This document shows, piece by piece, positions 43,851 through 52,634 of a stretch of 64,000 bases of DNA (the stretch's first letter is position 1; each line of letters begins with the position of its first letter). A model generated the notes under the pieces. It saw nothing but the letters and a program-made list of their open reading frames with translations. It did not search any database and was not told where the DNA came from. A program made the translations under genes and the position numbers. Source of the stretch: SIG565 sp045650565 (GTDB lineage: Bacteria; Bacillota; Clostridia; Oscillospirales; Acutalibacteraceae). The stretch is from positions 1 to 64,000 of the forward strand of contig JAZRRG010000044.1 in assembly GCA_045650565.1 (NCBI GenBank). The letters are read 5' to 3'.

Positions 43851-43954
43851 CTGTTTTTAAAAAAATTTTTATCAATATTTTGTAGTTTTTTTAAAAAAAA
43901 TTAAAAATTAGTCAAATTGTTGTGTTTTTTGTTTTTTTAGCATTTTAGGGTCTG

Positions 43955-43983
43955 TTTACAAGTAAAAAAAATAATGTTATAAT
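43955..43983 (+). promoter_or_regulatory. Promoter of the dnaD/dnaI-like operon
   Basis: TTTACA (43955-43960) and TATAAT (43978-43983) with a 17-bp spacer, about 40 bp before the start codon. The divergent galE promoter lies 105 bp away; the stretch between is a T/A-rich run without recognisable motifs. Confidence 0.7.
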
Positions 43984-44024
43984 ATCATAAATTATGTTTA
44001 TTTATATTTTTTAAGGTGTATGCT

Positions 44025-44972
44025 ATGGACTTTTTGGTAAATCCCTCAAGCTTTACAAGTGCCTTTACCCTACCGGGTGACATTGCGGACAAGCACTTAA
44101 AGCTTGCAAGCCCCACGCAGCTCAAGGTAATAATTTTTATTTTCCGACACTTATCCTGTGCCAAATCAGCTGAAGAAATTGCGGAAGCATTGCGTTTGGC
44201 GAAGAGTGAGGTTGATGACGCTCTGCTTTATTGGCAACGGGCGGGAATTCTTATGCCTAAAGACATACAAGAAGCACCTAAAACAGAAGCTGAGGTACCT
44301 AAAAAATCAGTTAAAAAAGCGGCAACCGAAATGCCCACAAGGCAGGATGTGGCTCGCCGTGCGGTTGAGGATAAACGCTTCGCCTTCCTTTTGCAAGAGT
44401 CACAGGCAAAATTCGGGAGGTTACTTAAAGACAATGAATCTCGTGTACTTTTGTGGCTCTATGAGGATGAGGGCATGGCGGTATCGCTAATCCTTATGCT
44501 GCTTGAATATGCTATGAGTGAAAACAAGTGCACCCTCGGATTTATACAGCGCACTGCGGCAGAGTGGCTTGACAATGGTATTACTACTATTGCCGATGCC
44601 GAAAAATACATAACAAATCTTTATAAAAAGAAAACGGCTTGGAAAATAGTAGAGGCAGCATTTGGTATTGAGGACCGACTGCCGAGTAATAAGGAACTCG
44701 AGTACTCACAGCTTTGGATAAATGAGTGGAAGTTTAACCGTGCCATTTTAAAACTTGCATACGAAGTTTGTGTTGATGCAAAATCTAAATTCAGTATGGC
44801 ATATACAGCAAAAATACTTGAAGCTTGGCACAATTCAGGTGTTAAAACCGAGGCGGATGCCAAGGAAAAAATCAACGCAAAGCCAAAGGTCGCTACAGCA
44901 CATTTCGGTCACACCGCCGAGGAACTGGCTTTGATAGAACAGATGATTAACAAAGGATACGGAGAAAACTGA
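44025..44972 (+). CDS. DnaD-domain replication protein
   Basis: 315 residues from the ATG at 44025, after AAGGTG. A winged-helix N-terminal domain (about 1-85, with VDDALLYWQRAGIL) is followed by a linker and two DnaD/DnaB2-type helical repeats (LEYAMSENKCTLGFIQRTAAEWLDNGI, split; and LAYEVCVDAKSKFSMAYTAKILEAW). DnaD-type proteins remodel DNA during primosome assembly. The next gene is the DnaI/DnaC-like loader, so the pair probably acts at origin melting and helicase loading. Confidence 0.85.
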   Translation: MDFLVNPSSFTSAFTLPGDIADKHLKLASPTQLKVIIFIFRHLSCAKSAEEIAEALRLAKSEVDDALLYWQRAGILMPKDIQEAPKTEAEVPKKSVKKAATEMPTRQDVARRAVEDKRFAFLLQESQAKFGRLLKDNESRVLLWLYEDEGMAVSLILMLLEYAMSENKCTLGFIQRTAAEWLDNGITTIADAEKYITNLYKKKTAWKIVEAAFGIEDRLPSNKELEYSQLWINEWKFNRAILKLAYEVCVDAKSKFSMAYTAKILEAWHNSGVKTEADAKEKINAKPKVATAHFGHTAEELALIEQMINKGYGEN

Positions 44973-44974
44973 TA

Positions 44975-45937
44975 ATGGGATACAACAGTGAAATCTACAA
45001 AAGGGCGCTAAAAATTGTGCTTGATAGTGCAAAGCAAAAGGAAGCGCTGTATAATGCCGAGCTTTCCACCGCTTACGAGCAGGTGCCCGAGCTTAATAAC
45101 ATAGATTCAACCCTTGGTCGAATTGGCTCCAAGGCAGCGCTTGCCGCACTTTCGGGTGACTTTGACGGGCTCGACAACTTAAAAAAAGAATCGAAAATAT
45201 TAATGGCTCGCAAAGAGGAAATTTTACGAGCCGCCGAAATACAAAAGCCCGAATATAACTGTCCTGACTGTAATGATACAGGTTTTATTAAAGGTCATTA
45301 TTGTGACTGTGTTAAGCGTATCGCAAAGCAGTTAACCTTTGAAGAATTGTCACGCCAAATGCCGATAACCGACCAAAAATTTGAGAGCTTTGATTTAAAG
45401 TTTTACCAAGACAAGCCCGATGCAAACGGCGTTGTGCCAAGGAAAATAATGACCGGCATTCTTAAAATGGCAAAGGAATACTGCATTGATTTTTCTAAAA
45501 ATTCGCCAAACCTTTTATTTATGGGTAACACAGGGCTTGGAAAAACGCACATTTCCCTATCAATTGTTTCTGAGGTTGTTGATAAGGGCTTTGGTGCAAT
45601 TTACGGCTCGGCGCAAAACTTATTTTCCGAGGTGGAAAAGGAGCATTTTTCTTATTCGGGCAGCACCGAAAAAATAGATGCGCTTCTAAATGCCGACCTG
45701 CTTGTTATAGATGACCTCGGCACCGAATTCTTATCCCCCTTTACACAGTCGGTGTTCTATAATATAGTAAATACGAGAATTCTCAACCAACATCCGACAA
45801 TTATTAACACAAATTTATCACTTGCCGAAATTGAGCAACGCTATTCTCCCCGCATTTCTTCGAGATTTATAGGCAACTATAAAATGATTAAGTTTTTCGG
45901 CACCGATATAAGACAGCAAAAAGCATTAAAAAAATAA
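44975..45937 (+). CDS. DnaC/DnaI-type helicase loader ATPase
   Basis: 320 residues. An N-terminal helical segment, then a zinc-like CPDC..CDC motif (about 90-108), then an AAA+ domain with Walker A GNTGLGKTH, Walker B LLVIDDLG and sensor residues (IINTNLS, SRISSRF). It loads the replicative helicase on DNA. IstB-like proteins look similar, but no transposase is near. It follows the DnaD gene by 2 bp and lacks its own promoter. Confidence 0.88.
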   Translation: MGYNSEIYKRALKIVLDSAKQKEALYNAELSTAYEQVPELNNIDSTLGRIGSKAALAALSGDFDGLDNLKKESKILMARKEEILRAAEIQKPEYNCPDCNDTGFIKGHYCDCVKRIAKQLTFEELSRQMPITDQKFESFDLKFYQDKPDANGVVPRKIMTGILKMAKEYCIDFSKNSPNLLFMGNTGLGKTHISLSIVSEVVDKGFGAIYGSAQNLFSEVEKEHFSYSGSTEKIDALLNADLLVIDDLGTEFLSPFTQSVFYNIVNTRILNQHPTIINTNLSLAEIEQRYSPRISSRFIGNYKMIKFFGTDIRQQKALKK

Positions 45938-45948
45938 TTACATATTTT

Positions 45949-45991
45949 CACCTCTCAAAGAACAAAATAATCCCGAGAGGTGATTTTTTTG
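45949..45991 (+). terminator. Hairpin with T tract whose 3' arm is the ribosome site of the next ORF
   Basis: CACCTCTC (45949-45956) pairs with GAGAGGTG (45975-45982), an 8-bp stem with an 18-nt loop, then seven T. It is formally a terminator after the DnaI-like gene. Its 3' arm also contains the Shine-Dalgarno sequence of the 50-residue ORF at 45989, so the fold would also hide that site. Confidence 0.65.
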
Positions 45992-46141
45992 AAGGAATTA
46001 TTGCGTGAAAACCCTGATTTCAAGGACTATTTTGATTCTCTGCCCAAATTTGTGCAAGAGACGCTTATGCAATCAAGCGGTGTCGGTAAAACCGAAGAAG
46101 AGCTTCGCTCCATTGCCGAAAATCTTTTAAACGGAAAATAA
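45989..46141 (+). CDS. Conserved-looking small protein, 50 residues, TTG start
   Basis: The TTG at 45989 follows GAGAGGTGA with good spacing. The frame encodes MKELLRENPDFKDYFDSLPK, then KFVQETLMQ and EEELRSIAENLL. It is acidic and helical, ends with TAA and is closed by its own strong terminator. The short length was missed by size cut-offs but the protein has normal composition. I recall similar short sequences in clostridial genomes but cannot assign a function. It may be expressed only when the upstream hairpin is open. Confidence 0.6.
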   Translation: MKELLRENPDFKDYFDSLPKFVQETLMQSSGVGKTEEELRSIAENLLNGK

Positions 46142-46170
46142 AAAGTCTCGGGTTAAACCCGAGACTTTTT
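46141..46170. terminator. Bidirectional terminator between the small ORF and DUF1846
   Basis: Stem AAAAGTCTCGGG / CCCGAGACTTTTT with a 5-nt loop, T tails on both strands, at converging genes. Confidence 0.88.
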
Positions 46171-47653
46171 ATTTATGATACAATTTTTTAGTTTCGTGGG
46201 TGGGCTCGCACGTTACATTTATACCGAGCTTTCTAAGTGTATGCTCGTCCGAATCCGAAAGTATAACGGTTGAATGAAGCTCAAGTCCTCTAAGCTTTGG
46301 CAGCTGCTCGAGTGCCTTTGCCGCAGTTTCATCGGTAGCCGCACAAATTGACAGTGCAATTAGAATTTCATCGGTATGTAGCCGAGGATTGCGGTTACCC
46401 ATATATCCCGTTTTAAGCCGCTGCACAGGTTCTATAACCTCGGGAGAAATAAGCTTTATTTCATCAGGTATCCCCGCTAATTCCTTTAGTGAATCAAGCA
46501 TAGCCGCCGAGCAAGCGCCAAGCAAGGATGAAGTCTTGCCCGTAATTACCTTGCCATTGGCTAATTCTATTGCAACTGCGGGTTTTCCAGTTTCACTCGC
46601 CTTATCAAGCGCCGGTTTTACGGGAGCTCTATCCTCCACCTCAATGCCCGCCTGCTTCATAAGTAATTCTATTTTTCTAACCTGCTCAATATCTGCAGTG
46701 CCACGGCGCACCTCGACACTCGCCTTATAATAACGGCGAATTATCTCCTGCTTTGCGGCATATTCTATTGCCTTATCATCTATTATGGCGTTACCCACCA
46801 TATTTACGCCCATATCTGTTGGACTCTTATAGGGCGATTCGCCAAGAATTTTTTCCATCATAGAATTAAGCACGGGGAAAATTTCAACATCTCTGTTATA
46901 GTTTACCGTTGTTTTCCCGTACGCTTCTAAATGGAATGGGTCTATCATATTAACATCATTAAGGTCAGCCGTTGCCGCCTCATACGCCAAGTTTACAGGG
47001 TGCTTAAGCGGTATATTCCATACAGGGAAGGTTTCAAACTTTGCATAGCCCGCCTTGTTGCCACGCTTGTGGTCGTGATAAAGCTGAGATAAACAAACCG
47101 CCATTTTGCCGCTGCCCGGACCGGGTGCGGTTACAACAACCAAGGAACGAGAGGTTTCAACATAATCGTTTTTGCCAAATCCATCATCACTTACTATCAG
47201 CGGTACATCCGACGGATAATTCTCAATCGGATAATGTCTGTAAACATTTATGCCAAGCGCTTTAAGGCGATTTTCAAACGCAATAGCCGCATGCTGATTG
47301 TTAAAGCAGGTGATGACAACGCTACCTACATAAAGACCGATTTCTCTAAAAATATCAATAAGGCGCAAAACATCCTTATCGTAACTGATGCCAAGGTCGC
47401 CACGCTTTTTGTTCTTTTCGATAGCGTCGGCATTGATAACAATTACAATTTCCGCCTGTTCTTTAAGCTTAAGCAGCATTTTAACCTTACTGTCGGGTGC
47501 AAACCCCGGTAGAACACGGGAGGCATGATAATCATCAAAAAGCTTTCCGCCAAATTCAAGGTAAAGCTTTCCCCCAAAAAACTCTATACGCTCCTTAATG
47601 TTTTGCGATTGCAAGGTTATATACTTTTCGTTGTCAAACCCCATTTTTAACAC
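46169..47653 (-). CDS. DUF1846 family protein
   Basis: 494 residues with a GTG start at 47653. AGAGG lies 7 nt before the GTG, whereas the ATG three codons later would be 16 nt away. The protein has an N-terminal P-loop-like region with VVTAPGPGSGKMAVCLSQLYHD (GPGSGK) and GFDNEKYITLQSQNI at the start, the signature of DUF1846, a conserved protein of anaerobes and streptococci with an uncharacterised role. It is divergent from trpS. Confidence 0.85.
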   Translation of the reverse strand: MLKMGFDNEKYITLQSQNIKERIEFFGGKLYLEFGGKLFDDYHASRVLPGFAPDSKVKMLLKLKEQAEIVIVINADAIEKNKKRGDLGISYDKDVLRLIDIFREIGLYVGSVVITCFNNQHAAIAFENRLKALGINVYRHYPIENYPSDVPLIVSDDGFGKNDYVETSRSLVVVTAPGPGSGKMAVCLSQLYHDHKRGNKAGYAKFETFPVWNIPLKHPVNLAYEAATADLNDVNMIDPFHLEAYGKTTVNYNRDVEIFPVLNSMMEKILGESPYKSPTDMGVNMVGNAIIDDKAIEYAAKQEIIRRYYKASVEVRRGTADIEQVRKIELLMKQAGIEVEDRAPVKPALDKASETGKPAVAIELANGKVITGKTSSLLGACSAAMLDSLKELAGIPDEIKLISPEVIEPVQRLKTGYMGNRNPRLHTDEILIALSICAATDETAAKALEQLPKLRGLELHSTVILSDSDEHTLRKLGINVTCEPTHETKKLYHK

Positions 47654-47686
47654 AATATCGCCTCTACTTTAAAAATATACAAATTT

Positions 47687-47715
47687 ATTATATAATTTTA
47701 TCGTAATAGTTTCAA
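47687..47715 (-). promoter_or_regulatory. Promoter of DUF1846 gene
   Basis: Minus-strand TTGAAA (47710-47715) and TATAAT (47687-47692) with a 17-bp spacer. Confidence 0.7.
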
Positions 47716-47742
47716 GTGTTAATTTAATTATTTATATAATAC

Positions 47743-47771
47743 TTGCCGAAATCGGTTTTTTATGGTAAAAT
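47743..47771 (+). promoter_or_regulatory. Promoter of trpS-holB-ricT
   Basis: TTGCCG (47743-47748) and TAAAAT (47766-47771) with a 17-bp spacer, about 32 bp before the trpS start. Too close for a T-box leader. Confidence 0.65.
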
Positions 47772-47802
47772 ATTATGAATAATAATATTTTAGGTGATAT
47801 CA

Positions 47803-48801
47803 ATGGAAGCAAATACAAAGAAAAAGGTTTTAAGTTGTATTCAACCAAGCGGTATGCTAACGCTCGGTAACTATATCGGTGCGCTTAAAAACTGGCTTAA
47901 CATGCAAGAGGAGTTTGACTGCACCTATGCGGTTGCCGACCTTCACGCTATAACTGTCCGTCAAGAGCCCGCCAAACTGCGTAGTCAAATATATTCTACT
48001 GCGGCTTTACTTTTAGCACTTGGCATTGACCCCGAAAAAAGCAATATATTTATACAGTCGCACGTGCCTGCACACTCGCAGCTCGCTTGGGTGCTTTCAT
48101 GCTACACACAGTTCGGTGAGTTATCCCGTATGACACAGTTTAAGGAAAAATCGGCAAGACATACCGATAATGTAAATGCAGGTCTATTCTCCTACCCTGT
48201 GCTTATGGCGGCTGATATTTTACTCTACAAGCCCGATTTGGTACCCGTAGGTGCAGACCAAAAGCAGCACCTTGAAATCGCACGTGATATCGCCACTCGT
48301 TTTAATCATAATTATGGGGATGTGTTTACCATTCCCGATGCTTATATTCCAAAGGTTGGCGCTCGTGTTATGTCACTTCAGGAGCCGACCAAAAAAATGT
48401 CTAAATCTGATGAAAACGTTAACGCTTGGGTTGCTATACTCGACAGCAAGGATGACATTATAAGAAAATTTAAGCGTGCCGTAACCGACAGCGAGGCAAG
48501 GGTTTGCATTGGTGAAAACAAGGCGGGTATAAACAACCTTATTGGTATATATTCGGCAGTAACCGGCAAAACAGCAGAGCAAATCACTGAAGAATTTGAA
48601 GGTCGTGGCTATGGCGAATTCAAGCTCACCGTAGGCGAGGCAGTAGCCGAGGAGTTACGTCCCATTAGAGAGCGTTATGAAACATTTATTAGTGATAAAA
48701 AGCAGTTAGAGGATATTTACCGTATGGGTGATGAAAAGGCCGCCTATATAGCAAATAGAACTCTCTCGAAGGTTATGAAAAAGGTTGGCTTTGTATTATG
48801 A
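47803..48801 (+). CDS. trpS: Tryptophanyl-tRNA synthetase
   Basis: 332 residues from the ATG at 47803 (AGGTG upstream). Class I synthetase with the HIGH-like block PSGMLTLGNYIGA and the KMSKS loop. Charges tRNA-Trp. First gene of a three-gene operon; its stop overlaps the holB start (ATGA). No T-box element fits between promoter and start. Confidence 0.97.
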   Translation: MEANTKKKVLSCIQPSGMLTLGNYIGALKNWLNMQEEFDCTYAVADLHAITVRQEPAKLRSQIYSTAALLLALGIDPEKSNIFIQSHVPAHSQLAWVLSCYTQFGELSRMTQFKEKSARHTDNVNAGLFSYPVLMAADILLYKPDLVPVGADQKQHLEIARDIATRFNHNYGDVFTIPDAYIPKVGARVMSLQEPTKKMSKSDENVNAWVAILDSKDDIIRKFKRAVTDSEARVCIGENKAGINNLIGIYSAVTGKTAEQITEEFEGRGYGEFKLTVGEAVAEELRPIRERYETFISDKKQLEDIYRMGDEKAAYIANRTLSKVMKKVGFVL

Positions 48802-49721
48802 GCTTGCAGTTTGCAGGAAATAAAAGGGTTATTGCAGCGGTAGAGTGCTTAATAAAAGGCGGCACCCTTCCCCACGCCATTTTGATTGAGGGTGAGCAGG
48901 GTACGGGTCGCAAGACATTAGCACATCACATCGCCCTTTCTGCTGTTTGCAGCGGTGCGGTTTTACCCTGTGGAGAATGTAAAAACTGCATACTTGCAAA
49001 AAGCAACAATCATCCCGATATAATTACGGTATTACCCGAGGACAAAAAAAAGAACATTTCGGTAGCTCAAATTCGCACATTAAGGTCTGACGCCTATATA
49101 AAACCGCATATGGGAGGCAAAAAGGTTTTTATAATACCTCTTGCCGAGCGTATGAATGAGCAGTCGCAAAACGCACTCCTTAAGATTCTTGAGGAGCCGC
49201 CCCAAAATGTGATTTTTATACTTATTACCGAAAACACCTCTATGATGCTGAGCACTATAGTATCCCGCTGCGTTGTGTTTTCGCTCTCGGTTCCCGAATT
49301 CTGCGAGGCAAACGAATATTTAAAGGATATAACCAAGGCGAGTGATGATGCCATTGCCGAAGCGCTTCGGGTTAATCGCAATAATATAGGTCGTGCCTTG
49401 TCCTACCTATCAAGCAGGGCAAAGTCACGCCAAAATATTGCCGCTACGTTCGCCGAAATTTTAATTTCGGGCGGAAGCGCTTATGAAATGCTCAAAGCTG
49501 TCGCTCCGCTTGAGAAGGACAGGGTTAACTGTGCTGATTTTATAATCAGTTTAAAGGCACACATAGCCGAAAAAATTCGTGTGCGCACAAACCAAAAATT
49601 AACGGTTGACACACTCATTCGATACTATGATATAATAAGTGATGCCGAGCCACAGCTGACAACCAATATAAATCTTTCACTGTTTTTGAGTGCGCTTGTA
49701 TGTAATTTGCGCTCGGTTTAA
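48798..49721 (+). CDS. holB: DNA polymerase III subunit delta prime
   Basis: 307 residues, a clamp-loader AAA+ protein. A P-loop-like GEQGTGRKTL, zinc Cys (CGECKNC), the SQNALLKILEEPP block and SRC motif match delta prime. It is paired with dnaX function at 27952. It is coupled to trpS by an ATGA overlap and followed by ricT, as in Bacillus (holB-yaaT). Confidence 0.93.
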   Translation: MSLQFAGNKRVIAAVECLIKGGTLPHAILIEGEQGTGRKTLAHHIALSAVCSGAVLPCGECKNCILAKSNNHPDIITVLPEDKKKNISVAQIRTLRSDAYIKPHMGGKKVFIIPLAERMNEQSQNALLKILEEPPQNVIFILITENTSMMLSTIVSRCVVFSLSVPEFCEANEYLKDITKASDDAIAEALRVNRNNIGRALSYLSSRAKSRQNIAATFAEILISGGSAYEMLKAVAPLEKDRVNCADFIISLKAHIAEKIRVRTNQKLTVDTLIRYYDIISDAEPQLTTNINLSLFLSALVCNLRSV

Positions 49722-49753
49722 CAGTTTAAATTTAGGAAAGGAAACAGACAAAT

Positions 49754-50608
49754 ATGACACAGGTCATTGCCGTTAAATTCAAACAGGATGGGCGAATCTA
49801 TTACTTCGACCCTGATTCTAATAAGATAGAATCGGGTAAGTATGTAATTGTTGAAACCTCCCGTGGAATTGAATGCGGATATGTAAGTGAGGGTAACCAC
49901 CTTGTGCCCGATAATAAAATTGTAGCGCCCTTAAAAAAGGTTGTTCGAATTGCCGATGCTAAGGATTTAGAAAAGATGGAGGAAAACAGGCGTAAGGAAG
50001 CCGAGGCATTTACTATATGCGAAGAGCTTGTTAAAGAGCATAATCTCGATATGTGCCTAACCCGTGTTGAATATGCCTTTGATTCCAGCAAAATCTTGTT
50101 CTACTTTACTTCCGATGGCAGAGTGGACTTCCGTAAGCTTGTTAAAGATTTGGCGGCACGGCTGCATGCAAGAATTGAGCTTAGACAAATAGGTGTGCGT
50201 GATGAAGCAAAAATGCTCGGCGGTATAGGTCTTTGCGGTCAACCCTTTTGCTGTTCAAGATTTTTATCGGACTTCCAGCCCGTATCAATTAAAATGGCAA
50301 AGGAGCAGGGCTTATCGCTCAACCCAACAAAAATTTCGGGCTCTTGCGGAAGACTTATGTGTTGCTTAAAATACGAGCAGGATGCTTACGAGCATTTGCT
50401 TAAAACAACTCCAGGCGTTGGTGCAGTTGTTAAGGCATATTCCGGCACCGGCACCGTTGTAGATGTTAACTATATAACGGGTAATCTTATGGTTAAGCTC
50501 GAGGGAAACGAAATTCCAACAAAGATTCACAAAAGTCAGGTTGAGGTTATCTCATTCTCAAAGAAAAAGAAGCAAAAGGCAGATGCCGAGAATACCGATA
50601 ATGAGTAA
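49754..50608 (+). CDS. ricT: RicT (YaaT) PSP1-domain Fe-S cluster regulator
   Basis: 284 residues. It has the PSP1 domain with Cys-rich signatures GLCGQPFCCSRFL and SGSCGRLMCCLKYEQDAYE. In Bacillus RicT with RicA and RicF forms an Fe-S cluster complex that stimulates phosphorelay and RNase Y activity for sporulation and competence. The C-terminal tail is Lys-rich. It follows holB, the order seen in Bacillus. Confidence 0.92.
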   Translation: MTQVIAVKFKQDGRIYYFDPDSNKIESGKYVIVETSRGIECGYVSEGNHLVPDNKIVAPLKKVVRIADAKDLEKMEENRRKEAEAFTICEELVKEHNLDMCLTRVEYAFDSSKILFYFTSDGRVDFRKLVKDLAARLHARIELRQIGVRDEAKMLGGIGLCGQPFCCSRFLSDFQPVSIKMAKEQGLSLNPTKISGSCGRLMCCLKYEQDAYEHLLKTTPGVGAVVKAYSGTGTVVDVNYITGNLMVKLEGNEIPTKIHKSQVEVISFSKKKKQKADAENTDNE

Positions 50609-50622
50609 ATTATAAAAAACTC

Positions 50623-50650
50623 TTGATTTTTATTGTTTATGTGCTAAAAT
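50623..50650 (+). promoter_or_regulatory. Promoter of the ferredoxin gene
   Basis: TTGATT (50623-50628) and TAAAAT (50645-50650) with a 16-bp spacer, 26 bp before the start codon. Confidence 0.65.
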
Positions 50651-50676
50651 AGAGATATGTAATGGAGGTGTGGATA

Positions 50677-50847
50677 ATGGCTTATAAAATTACTGAAGAA
50701 TGCATCAGCTGTGGTGCATGTGCCGGCGGTTGCCCGGTTGAAGCAATCAGCGAGGGCGATGAGCGCTATGTAATCGACGCTGACGCTTGTATCGATTGCG
50801 GTGCTTGTGCAGGTGGTTGTCCTGTTGAGGCAATCGTTGCTGAATAA
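50677..50847 (+). CDS. 2[4Fe-4S] ferredoxin
   Basis: 56 residues from the ATG at 50677 (GGAGGTG upstream). Two CxxCxxCxxxCP motifs (CISCGACAGGCP and CIDCGACAGGCP) bind two [4Fe-4S] clusters. It is an electron carrier, the expected partner of the pyruvate:ferredoxin oxidoreductase encoded at 32334. Monocistronic with its own promoter and terminator. Confidence 0.95.
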   Translation: MAYKITEECISCGACAGGCPVEAISEGDERYVIDADACIDCGACAGGCPVEAIVAE

Positions 50848-50856
50848 TTACATCTG

Positions 50857-50892
50857 ATAAAAGACGGGGTTAACTCGTCTTTTATTTTTTTA
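50857..50892 (+). terminator. Terminator of the ferredoxin gene
   Basis: Stem ATAAAAGACG / CGTCTTTTAT (50857-50866 with 50876-50885) followed by TTTTTT. Confidence 0.85.
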
Positions 50893-50920
50893 TTGAAATA
50901 ATTTTAAAATGTGGTACAAT
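50893..50920 (+). promoter_or_regulatory. Promoter of pduL-hemW
   Basis: TTGAAA (50893-50898) and TACAAT (50915-50920) with a 16-bp spacer, directly after the ferredoxin terminator. Confidence 0.7.
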
Positions 50921-50953
50921 AAAAATGTAAAAAGATAACAAGGAGATATTAAC

Positions 50954-51529
50954 ATGGAAAAAACAGTTTTAGTTGAAATTTCTGCCCGCCACGTACACGT
51001 AAGCGAGGCAGACCTTGAAACCCTTTTTGGTAAGGGTTATAAGCTCACCCCTAAAAAAGATTTATCACAACCCGGTCAGTTCGCTTGTGAGGAGCGTGTA
51101 ACCGTTGTTGGTCCTAAAAAAGAGCTTGCGGGTGTATCTATTCTCGGTCCCTGCAGACCTGCAACACAGGTTGAGCTTTCACTTACCGATGCTCGTTCTA
51201 TAGGTGTTAAGGCGCCTATTCGTGAGTCGGGGGACGTTAAGGGTAGCGGTGCTTGTAAGCTGGTTGGTCCCTGCGGTGAGGTTGAGCTGACCGAGGGCGT
51301 TATCGCTGCAAAGCGCCATATACATATGACACCCGAGGATGCCGAGAAGTACGGCATTGTAGATAAGCAAATTGTATCGGTTAAAATTCCTACCGATGAA
51401 CGCTCCCTCGTATTTGCCGATGTAGTAGCAAGGGTAAGCCCGAGCTATAGTCTTGCAATGCATTTAGATACCGATGAAGCAAATGCCGCAGCAATCCCCG
51501 GTGGCTGCACAGGGTTAATCCTTGACTAA
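50954..51529 (+). CDS. pduL: PduL-type phosphotransacylase
   Basis: 191 residues with two PduL domain repeats. The metal-binding His residues are in SARHVHVS and AKRHIHMTPEDAEKYG. It converts acyl-CoA (acetyl- or propanoyl-CoA) and phosphate to acyl-phosphate. There are no microcompartment shell genes here and no N-terminal encapsulation peptide is evident, so it probably replaces Pta in housekeeping acetate formation. The C terminus overlaps hemW by 8 bp. Confidence 0.9.
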   Translation: MEKTVLVEISARHVHVSEADLETLFGKGYKLTPKKDLSQPGQFACEERVTVVGPKKELAGVSILGPCRPATQVELSLTDARSIGVKAPIRESGDVKGSGACKLVGPCGEVELTEGVIAAKRHIHMTPEDAEKYGIVDKQIVSVKIPTDERSLVFADVVARVSPSYSLAMHLDTDEANAAAIPGGCTGLILD

Positions 51530-52634
51530 GCCCATTGGCATTTACATACACATACCGTTCTGCCTGAAAAAATGCGATTACTGTAATTTTTATTCGGTTA
51601 GCCGTACGGAACTTATTTCCGATTATGTAGAAAAGGCAATTAAGGAAATTACTCGTTGGGGCGGGCAGACAGCCCGTCACGTTTCTTCTATATATTTCGG
51701 TGGCGGAACACCAAGTGTGCTTGATGGTAAGCAGTTTGATTTGCTTGTAAATGCTGTATACAAAAATTTTGCGGTAGAAAAAAATGCTGAAATTACAGCC
51801 GAAATAAACCCTGCCGATAATCTTTCATCACTTTTACATGATTTTAAAAAATCGGGTTGCAACCGCCTATCTATTGGACTCCAAAGCGGAAATGATGATG
51901 AGCTTAAAATGCTTGGCCGCCGACACACCCTAGCCGATGGCATTGCGGCGGTCGAAACCGCCCGAAAAAGCGGATTTGACAATATTTCTTTGGATTTAAT
52001 GACTTCCCTGCCGTTTTCCACCCCAAAAACGCTTGAAAATTCGCTATATGCCGTTTTGTCCCTCTGCCCCGAGCACATTTCCACCTATATGCTAAAACTC
52101 GAGGATGGCACAGTTTTACACAAAAAGCAAAGCGAGTTAATATTGCCCGATGATGATACCGCCGCTAAAGAATATATGCAGGTACATAATGTGCTCACAG
52201 CCCACGGCTATGAACATTATGAAATATCTAATTTTGCAAAGGCAGGGTTTGAGAGCCGCCACAATTCTCTTTATTGGGATTGCGGTGAGTATTTGGGTAT
52301 TGGTCCTGCCGCCCACTCGTTTTTGGACGGCAAACGCTTTTACTATAAAAACAGCTTGGATGAGTTTTTAAATAACCCAACCACAGTTTTTGATGGCGTT
52401 GGCGGCGGACAAGATGAATATATTATGTTACGGCTTCGCCTTAAAAAAGGTATTAGTAATACCGAATTTTTAAAGAGATACACAGTGGCACTGCCAAACG
52501 GTATTTTTGATAAAGCCAAGCTTTATGAGAAAAACGGCTTATGCCGCATAGTTAACGATAATATTTCGCTCACCCCTGAGGGTATGTTGGTTTCGAACAG
52601 TATTATTATGTCATTTATCGAGGAGCTGATATAA
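51522..52634 (+). CDS. hemW: HemW-type radical SAM protein (putative heme chaperone)
   Basis: 370 residues starting at TTG (51522), overlapping pduL by 8 bp; no nearer ATG gives the conserved N terminus GIYIHIPFCLKKCDYCNF with CxxxCxxC. Radical SAM domain (YFGGGTPS, SIGLQSGND) and C-terminal HemN-like domain are full length. HemW inserts heme into acceptors; many clostridial copies are annotated as oxygen-independent coproporphyrinogen oxidase by similarity. The ribosome site is weak, so translation may be coupled to pduL. Confidence 0.9.
   Translation: MTKPIGIYIHIPFCLKKCDYCNFYSVSRTELISDYVEKAIKEITRWGGQTARHVSSIYFGGGTPSVLDGKQFDLLVNAVYKNFAVEKNAEITAEINPADNLSSLLHDFKKSGCNRLSIGLQSGNDDELKMLGRRHTLADGIAAVETARKSGFDNISLDLMTSLPFSTPKTLENSLYAVLSLCPEHISTYMLKLEDGTVLHKKQSELILPDDDTAAKEYMQVHNVLTAHGYEHYEISNFAKAGFESRHNSLYWDCGEYLGIGPAAHSFLDGKRFYYKNSLDEFLNNPTTVFDGVGGGQDEYIMLRLRLKKGISNTEFLKRYTVALPNGIFDKAKLYEKNGLCRIVNDNISLTPEGMLVSNSIIMSFIEELI

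Noticed and set aside
44975..45937. IstB transposition helper
   Set aside because: The ATPase lies next to a DnaD-domain gene with no transposase or inverted repeats, so a helicase loader fits better.
47700..47803. T-box leader for trpS
   Set aside because: The promoter lies about 32 bp before the start codon, leaving no room for a T-box and no TGGNACCGCG-like element is present.
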